Shown piece by piece: positions 58,067 to 64,000 of a stretch of DNA of 64,000 bases (position 1 is its first letter; every line of letters begins with the position of its first letter). Source of the DNA: Prosthecochloris sp. GTDB lineage: Bacteria; Bacteroidota; Chlorobiia; Chlorobiales; Chlorobiaceae. Location: positions 62,001 to 126,000 of the forward strand of contig RAZP01000067.1 of assembly GCA_004028745.1 (NCBI GenBank), in the 5' to 3' direction. The notes below the pieces were generated by a model. It saw nothing but the letters and a program-made list of their open reading frames with translations, was not told the DNA's origin and made no database searches. The position numbers and the translations under genes are program-made.

Positions 58067-61000
58067 CTATTCGATATCTTCTTCGACTGAGTCCTCAATA
58101 TCAATCTCTTCACTTCGGGAAGCAGCACTTCCGTCTTCACCGTCAGAAGCTATCTCAAGATTAAGTTTACGGTACTTTTTCAGTCCGGTTCCGGCCGGTA
58201 TCAGTTTACCGACAATAACGTTTTCCTTCAACCCGGCCAGATTGTCAATCTTTCCGGCAACCGCCGCATCGGTAAGCACCTTGGTGGTCTCCTGGAAAGA
58301 TGCCGCTGAAATAACGCTTTCGGTTTGCAGAGCAGCACTTGTTATACCAAGCAGTACCGGATGAGAGGTTGCCTGCAAAGCCGGCTCGATAACGATGAGT
58401 TTTTTGCTGTTTCTGCGCAGCTCTCTGTTGAGCTTGGTAATATCCCGAGTCTTGTAAAGCTGACCATCCTGGATCCTTGAGGGTGCATCACCTTTGTCAG
58501 TGACACGCACTTTCTCGGCAACATCCCTGTTGGCCTCGATAAACACGGTTCTGTCAATAAGGTCACCCGGCAGCAGATCGGTATCTCCCGGTTCTTCCAC
58601 CCTTACTTTCTGCAGCATTTGGCGTACGATAACTTCCAGGTGCTTATCGTTGATCTCGACACCGGCATTGATCTGGTACACTTTCTGAATCTCGTTTACC
58701 AGATATTGCTGCACGGCGTTAGGTCCCTGAATTCTCAGAATATCCTGCGGAGAAACAGCACCGTCAGTCAGCGGCTCACCTGCCTTGACCTCATCACCTT
58801 CGTTGGCAAGCACATGCTTACCAACCTGGACATAGTAATTTTTTTCTTCCCCGAACTCGTTTTTCACCTTGATCTCCTTGCTGCTCCTGCGCTGCGGGCC
58901 GAAACCAACGTAACCGTCAATCTCGGATACAATAGCAGGATCCGAGGGAATACGAGCTTCGAACAGCTCGGTAACTTTTGGAAGTCCGGCGGTAATGTCA
59001 CCACCAACACGGTCAAGATTTCTCGGTACTTTGGCGAGCATATCACCAACCTTTACATTTTTTCCGTCCTCGATAAAAAGGTTAGACTTGATAGGTACCG
59101 GGTAGGTTTTAAGCACCTCCCCTTCGTCGTTTACAATCAAAATCCTCGGCTCTCTTGTTTCGGAAGCTCGCAGCTTTGTACGCCAGTTGATAATAACATG
59201 CTGAACATACCCGGTCTGCGGGTCTACCTCTTCTTTGTACGTAACGCCTTTCTCGATATCGACAAACTTCACCTGTCCCTCGATCTCGGCAATAATCTGG
59301 GTACTGTTCGGTTCACTGCTGAAAAGAACATCATCTCTTTTCACAAGGTCGCCGTTCGAGCAAATGAGGTGCGCACCATGAGGTATTTCGTAGCGTTTCA
59401 GCACTTTTCCTGAATCAGGATCGACAATATTTATCTTTCCGTTTTTCTGGATCACCAGAATCTGGGTCCCAGGCATACCGTCTTCATTGATGGTCTCCTG
59501 TTCGACGCTCCTTATGCTTTCAAATTCAACCTGACCTTCGCAGGAAGACTTGGTTTCGGTTTCAGCGATACCTCCCTGTGCCGTACCGCCCTGGTGGAAG
59601 GTACGAAGAGTAAGCTGTGTGCCCGGTTCACCGATGGACTGCGCAGCAATAACGCCTACGGCTTCTCCGATCTCGACAAGTTTGTGTACGGCAAGGTTGG
59701 TGCCGTAACATTTGGAGCATATTCCCTGCTTTGCCTCGCAGGTAAGTACCGAGCGGATATCGGCCTCGATAACGCCTACATTCCTCTGAATCCCATCGGC
59801 AATCTCGTCCGTGATAATCCCCCCTGCCGGTACAACAATCTCGTCGGCAAGAGTATCGACAACATCTCGTGAAGCAACACGGCCGCGAATTTTCTCGCTG
59901 AACTTGATCTGACCGCCTGTTTCCTCTTCGATGCCGCGCTCTACATGAATTCCCCTTGTAGTACCGCAATCTTCTTCAGTAACAATAACATCCTGAGCAA
60001 CATCATGCAGCCTTCTTGTCAGATAACCCGCATCAGCCGTTTTAAGGGATGTATCGGACAGCCCTTTACGGGCGCCATGTGTCGAAACGAAATATTCGAG
60101 CACCGTCAAGCCTTCCTTAAGGTTTGAAATAATCGGATTCTCAATAATCTCGCCGGGCTGTCCCGACATGGACTTCTGCGGGCGGGCTATAAGCCCCCGC
60201 ATACCGGTAAGCTGACGAACCTGCTCCCTTGAGCCTCGGGCACCTGAATCAAGCATCATGAAAAGCGGGTTGAACCCTGCCCGATCCTTGCGAAGTTTCT
60301 GGTAGGAGTCTTCTGCAACCAGGTTTGTCACTTTTTGCCAGACATCGACAATCTGGTTGTACCTTTCATTTTCCGTCAGTGTACCTCTGTTGTATTCCCT
60401 GATGATCTTGTTGCTCTCCCTGGTAGCTTTCTTGATATGCTGAACCTTGGCTTCGGGAATGATCGCGTCAGCAAGCCCGATAGAAAGACCACCCTTCATG
60501 GCGTAATGGAACCCGACCTCCTTGATGTTGTCAAGAAACTCTGCCGCTGCAACGTTGCCCACCTCGCCGGAAAGCTTTGAAATAAGCTCCTTTGCACCTT
60601 TTTTGTCGATCACCTTGTTGATAAAACCGACCTTTTCCGGCACATACTGGTTAAAGATCACCCGACCGACCGTGGTCACCAGGACCCTGTTTTCCTGGAT
60701 CTCCTTTTTCAACCACTCTTTTTGTTCGGACTGGTCATCCGGAATGATATCAAGCATTCTCAAAGGATCGAACTTCTGCTCGATATGACCGTTGTACCTC
60801 ACAAAGACCAATGCGTGAAGACCGATACGCGCCTCATTGTAGGCAATCATTATCTCTTCGGTTCCATAAAACAGCTGCCCCTGTCCTTTTTCTCCAAGCC
60901 TTGATTTTGTCAGGTAATACATTCCGAGTACCATATCCTGTGAAGGCACGGTAACCGGCTTGCCTGACTGGGGAAGAATGAGGTTGTGCGACGAAAGCAT

Positions 61001-62566
61001 CAAAAGGGTTGCCTCCAGCTGCGCTTCCTGGGAAAGCGGCACATGAACCGCCATCTGGTCACCATCAAAATCAGCGTTGAACGCCGTACAGACCAGCGGA
61101 TGAATCTGTATTGCCTTGCCCTCAATCAGCACCGGCTGGAAAGCCTGAATACCGAGGCGGTGCAGCGTCGGAGCACGGTTAAGCAGTACCGGACGGCCAT
61201 CGATAACTTTTTCAAGAACATCCCATACCACTGGATCTTTCTTGTCGATAAGCTTTTTAGCCGATTTCACCGATTTTGCAATACCACGCTCGACAAGACG
61301 CCTGATAACAAACGGCTGGAAAAGCTCGATCGCCATACTTTTCGGCAGCCCACACTCGTGTAATCTGAGCTCAGGACCGACAACAATAACCGATCTGCCC
61401 GAATAGTCAACACGTTTACCAAGCAAGTTCTGGCGAAAACGACCTTGCTTGCCTTTCAGAGCATCGGAAAGTGATTTCAGGGGCCTGTTGGATTCACCGG
61501 TCTTAACCGCGTTGGCCTTACGGGAGTTATCGAACAGCGCATCAACCGCTTCCTGCAGCATTCTTTTCTCGTTGCGCAGGATAACCTCAGGCGCACGGAT
61601 GTCTATAAGCTTTTTCAGACGATTGTTGCGAATAATAACCCTGCGATAAAGATCATTCAGGTCGGACGTTGCAAATCGCCCACCCTCGAGCGGTACGAGA
61701 GGACGCAGTTCCGGCGGAATCACCGGTATAACCTCCATAACCATATATTCCGGTTTATTGCCTTCATAGACATATGGCTCCGGAGCTTCGTCCTCCGGAA
61801 AAAGCCCCGTTGACTTTTTCCTTGTTTTCTTTACCGGTTCGTAACTTTTTCTGAATGCCTCGACAACCTTGAGACGTTTCAGTGCATCGGCTTTCTTCTG
61901 CTCCGAGCCACTCTCCCGGAGTATCTTGCGAAGCTCTGAAGCCTGGGTATCCAGATCCAGCCCTTTGAGCAATGTATGAATTGCTTCACCACCCATCTTG
62001 GCCACGAACTTGGTCGGATCGCTGTCGTCGAGGTCCTGGTTGTCCTCGTATTCGGTTATGATCTGGAAATACTGCTCTTCGGTCAGGCGGTCGAGCTTTT
62101 TTATCCCTTGCTTTTCACCCGGCTCACCGGGGTTGATAACAACATAGACTTCATAGTAAATAACCCGTTCGAGCTCCTTGGTCGAAAGGTCAAGCAGGGC
62201 ACCGATTTTGCTGGGAACAGAACGGAAAAACCATGTGTGCACAACAGGGACCGCCAGGGAGATATGGCCCATACGTTCGCGGCGCACGCTTTTCATGGTT
62301 ACTTCTACGCCACAGCGGTCACAGATAATGCCTTTGTACCTGACACGTTTGTATTTGCCGCAATAACATTCCCAGTCCTTGGTAGGACCGAAAATCTTCT
62401 CGCACATCAGGCCGTCCCTTTCAGGCTTGAATGTACGGTAATTTATTGTCTCAGGTTTCAGTACCTCGCCTCTCGAATGCGCAAGAACGCTTTCAGGAGA
62501 TGCAATGCTGAATTTTATCTTTGAAAAGTCACCTTTGATAGGTGAAGCTCCCTGTGAAAAAATCAT
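58067..62566 (-). CDS. rpoC: RNA polymerase beta' subunit
   Basis: A 1499-residue beta' subunit. The N-terminal zinc site is CYCGKYKRVRYKGIICDRCG. The catalytic NADFDGDQMAVHVPLSQ lies near residue 495. A second zinc site has CGTTRGIHV and CEAKQGICSKCYG. The trigger-loop region with ASGARGSREQ-like text (LDSGARGSREQVRQLTGMRG) is present. The tail is acidic (EEIDIEDSVEEDIE). It is longer than the E. coli protein, as expected for this phylum. It is 71 bases downstream of rpoB. Confidence 0.99.
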   Translation of the reverse strand: MIFSQGASPIKGDFSKIKFSIASPESVLAHSRGEVLKPETINYRTFKPERDGLMCEKIFGPTKDWECYCGKYKRVRYKGIICDRCGVEVTMKSVRRERMGHISLAVPVVHTWFFRSVPSKIGALLDLSTKELERVIYYEVYVVINPGEPGEKQGIKKLDRLTEEQYFQIITEYEDNQDLDDSDPTKFVAKMGGEAIHTLLKGLDLDTQASELRKILRESGSEQKKADALKRLKVVEAFRKSYEPVKKTRKKSTGLFPEDEAPEPYVYEGNKPEYMVMEVIPVIPPELRPLVPLEGGRFATSDLNDLYRRVIIRNNRLKKLIDIRAPEVILRNEKRMLQEAVDALFDNSRKANAVKTGESNRPLKSLSDALKGKQGRFRQNLLGKRVDYSGRSVIVVGPELRLHECGLPKSMAIELFQPFVIRRLVERGIAKSVKSAKKLIDKKDPVVWDVLEKVIDGRPVLLNRAPTLHRLGIQAFQPVLIEGKAIQIHPLVCTAFNADFDGDQMAVHVPLSQEAQLEATLLMLSSHNLILPQSGKPVTVPSQDMVLGMYYLTKSRLGEKGQGQLFYGTEEIMIAYNEARIGLHALVFVRYNGHIEQKFDPLRMLDIIPDDQSEQKEWLKKEIQENRVLVTTVGRVIFNQYVPEKVGFINKVIDKKGAKELISKLSGEVGNVAAAEFLDNIKEVGFHYAMKGGLSIGLADAIIPEAKVQHIKKATRESNKIIREYNRGTLTENERYNQIVDVWQKVTNLVAEDSYQKLRKDRAGFNPLFMMLDSGARGSREQVRQLTGMRGLIARPQKSMSGQPGEIIENPIISNLKEGLTVLEYFVSTHGARKGLSDTSLKTADAGYLTRRLHDVAQDVIVTEEDCGTTRGIHVERGIEEETGGQIKFSEKIRGRVASRDVVDTLADEIVVPAGGIITDEIADGIQRNVGVIEADIRSVLTCEAKQGICSKCYGTNLAVHKLVEIGEAVGVIAAQSIGEPGTQLTLRTFHQGGTAQGGIAETETKSSCEGQVEFESIRSVEQETINEDGMPGTQILVIQKNGKINIVDPDSGKVLKRYEIPHGAHLICSNGDLVKRDDVLFSSEPNSTQIIAEIEGQVKFVDIEKGVTYKEEVDPQTGYVQHVIINWRTKLRASETREPRILIVNDEGEVLKTYPVPIKSNLFIEDGKNVKVGDMLAKVPRNLDRVGGDITAGLPKVTELFEARIPSDPAIVSEIDGYVGFGPQRRSSKEIKVKNEFGEEKNYYVQVGKHVLANEGDEVKAGEPLTDGAVSPQDILRIQGPNAVQQYLVNEIQKVYQINAGVEINDKHLEVIVRQMLQKVRVEEPGDTDLLPGDLIDRTVFIEANRDVAEKVRVTDKGDAPSRIQDGQLYKTRDITKLNRELRRNSKKLIVIEPALQATSHPVLLGITSAALQTESVISAASFQETTKVLTDAAVAGKIDNLAGLKENVIVGKLIPAGTGLKKYRKLNLEIASDGEDGSAASRSEEIDIEDSVEEDIE

Positions 62567-62637
62567 AGTAAATGTCCCTCTTAAAACGACCTTTTAGAAA
62601 TCCCGCAAAGTATAACAACGTTACAAAAACCTCAACC

Positions 62638-64000
62638 CTACGGCACCTTGTTGTCAATACGTATTTCAAGCCCAAGACCCTGCAATTCCCGAACCAGTAC
62701 ATTAAACGATTCAGGTGTTCCCGGATTGGGAAGATTCTGGCCTTTAACAATAGACTCATAGGTTTTGTTTCGTCCTACAACATCATCTGACTTTACCGTA
62801 AGCATCTCTCTGAGAATATTGGCCGCTCCATATGCCTCAAGCGCCCAGACCTCCATCTCACCAAACCTCTGGCCGCCGAACTGCGCTTTACCGCCAAGAG
62901 GCTGTTGGGTTATGAGCGAGTACGGCCCTGTTGAACGTGCATGAATCTTGTCATCGACAAGATGACTGAGTTTCAGCATGTAGATATAGCCAACCGTAAC
63001 TTCATCGTCAAACGGCTCACCTGTACGGCCGTCGTAAAGCTTTACTTTACCATGCTTCGGCAGCCCGGCTTTTTCAAGCTGCTCCTGCACCTCTTTATAC
63101 GTTGCACCGTCAAAGATAGGGGTCTTGAACTGGACACCGAGCTGCTTTGCCGCCCATCCGAGCGACGTTTCGTAGAGCTGGCCGATGTTCATACGGCTGG
63201 GAACTCCCAGAGGATTCAGCACGATATCGACAGGAGTACCGTCAGCCATGAACGGCATATCCTCGATAGGCAGTATTTTCCCGACAACGCCCTTGTTACC
63301 GTGGCGGCCTGCCATTTTATCGCCAACCTGAATCTTTCTTTTCTGGGCAATGTATACCTTGGCGAGCTCTTCAATACCGGGAGGAAGCTCATCACCGATA
63401 TTGAGTTTGTACTTCTCGTTTTCACGCTCATCCGCCAGATCTTTCAGCATGAGACGGTATTCCCTGCAAAGTCGAAGCAGGCTCTCGTTTGCTTTTGCAT
63501 CCTTAACGACCCCTTTGGAAAGGTCAAGGGATTCGAGAAAACCAAGACCTGCAAACTTGCCGAGCATTTCTGCGTTGAGAACGGTGCCTCCGGCAATAAC
63601 CTCCTTGCCTTTTTCATTGAAAACACCAGTGCTTTTCTTGCCTTCAAAAAGCTGTTTCATCCACTTGCTGAAACGGCTTCGAAGATCGGCCTCCTTGCGA
63701 TCGTACAGAGCATCAATTGCTTCCTGACGTTCTTTGATATCCATGCCGACCTTTTTCTTGCGGCTGAAAAGCTTTGTTTTTATCACAATGCCTTTCATAC
63801 CCGCGGGGACGTGCATCGAAGCATCTTTTACATCACTTGACTTGTCACCGAAAATTGCCCGAAGCAGTTTTTCTTCGGGTGTCGGATCGCTTTCCCCTTT
63901 CGGCGTGATCTTGCCGACAAGAATATCCCGCTCCTTGACTTCGGCACCGATACGGATAATGCCGTTCTCGTCGAGGTTTCTCAGCGCATCTTCACTGACA
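62638..64000 (-). CDS. rpoB: RNA polymerase beta subunit (partial, 5' end outside window)
   Basis: About 454 C-terminal codons of beta, open to the right edge of the window. It has MAGRHGNKGVVGKILPIEDM, then PLGVPSRMNIGQLYETSLGW and GGKAQFGGQRFGEMEVWALE, and stops after LEIRIDNKVP. The part upstream of 63816 continues as VGKITPKGESDPTPEEKLLR, then AIFGDKSSDVKDASMHVPAG, so the methionine near 63816 is internal. It heads the rpoBC unit. Confidence 0.98.
   Translation of the reverse strand, partial: VSEDALRNLDENGIIRIGAEVKERDILVGKITPKGESDPTPEEKLLRAIFGDKSSDVKDASMHVPAGMKGIVIKTKLFSRKKKVGMDIKERQEAIDALYDRKEADLRSRFSKWMKQLFEGKKSTGVFNEKGKEVIAGGTVLNAEMLGKFAGLGFLESLDLSKGVVKDAKANESLLRLCREYRLMLKDLADERENEKYKLNIGDELPPGIEELAKVYIAQKRKIQVGDKMAGRHGNKGVVGKILPIEDMPFMADGTPVDIVLNPLGVPSRMNIGQLYETSLGWAAKQLGVQFKTPIFDGATYKEVQEQLEKAGLPKHGKVKLYDGRTGEPFDDEVTVGYIYMLKLSHLVDDKIHARSTGPYSLITQQPLGGKAQFGGQRFGEMEVWALEAYGAANILREMLTVKSDDVVGRNKTYESIVKGQNLPNPGTPESFNVLVRELQGLGLEIRIDNKVP

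Noticed and set aside
1..64000. tRNA, rRNA or replication origin
   Set aside because: I looked in the longer gaps for cloverleaf arms, conserved rRNA segments and DnaA-box clusters and saw none. A tRNAscan run would be decisive.

Overview
The window looks like chromosome of a green sulfur bacterium (Chlorobi). Paired korA/korB genes for a 2-oxoglutarate:ferredoxin oxidoreductase (a reductive TCA cycle enzyme), an EF-P with the PGNLRAF loop I recall from Chlorobium, and housekeeping genes (alaS, accABC, HU, rpoBC) of that type support this. A large gas vesicle cluster fits planktonic Chlorobi such as the Pelodictyon/Chlorobium clathratiforme group. The genus is an inference from memory of the families; no search was run.

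Layout. (1) 1-2.05 kb: 5' part of alaS on the minus strand. (2) 2.4-8.8 kb, plus strand: a hypothetical helical protein, a very large hybrid sensor kinase (PAS/GAF/kinase/receiver), and two near-identical single-domain response regulators. The second regulator is a partial tandem duplication that carries a broken remnant of the kinase 3' end. (3) 8.8-21.05 kb, minus strand: a gas vesicle (gvp) cluster led by gvpA. It holds a 33-residue-repeat GvpC-like protein, GvpN, a GvpJ-type protein, a GvpH/Hsp20-like protein, an ArsA/Get3-type ATPase, a CDC48-type double AAA ATPase, four GvpF/L paralogues, GvpG, GvpO, a second GvpJ/M-like protein and GvpK. A HTH-PAS regulator diverges from it at 22.3 kb. 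(4) 23.2-49.4 kb, minus strand: a complete 13-component type VI secretion system in the order J-K-L-M-A-B-C-Hcp-E-F-G-H-VgrG. It is followed by a tip/cargo module: DUF2169-pentapeptide fusion, pentapeptide protein, DUF3540, DUF4150 PAAR-like protein, an unusual TssB-TssC-like fusion and a small Nif11-like protein. (5) 50-58 kb: a small Cys-rich protein, korAB, accA (minus), HU (minus), efp, accB and accC. (6) 58-64 kb, minus strand: rpoC and the 3' part of rpoB.

A family of short non-coding mobile elements (MITE-like) runs through the accessory regions. Its termini are GGGCACCTCTATTWATT, and I can read 4-bp target duplications. Four near-complete copies and several end fragments sit next to the response regulators, inside the gvp operon, at the end of the T6SS operon and upstream of it. 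One copy lies 2 bp upstream of the gvpG start codon.

The most interesting items are: a candidate small structured RNA between the two response regulators with its own promoter and terminator, whose architecture recurs as the 3' end of the gvp operon; the TssB-TssC-like fusion with the DUF2169/pentapeptide/DUF3540/DUF4150 module; the GvpC-like protein with a winged-helix-like tail; and the gvp cluster's CDC48 and ArsA ATPases. No rRNA, tRNA or CRISPR array was seen.
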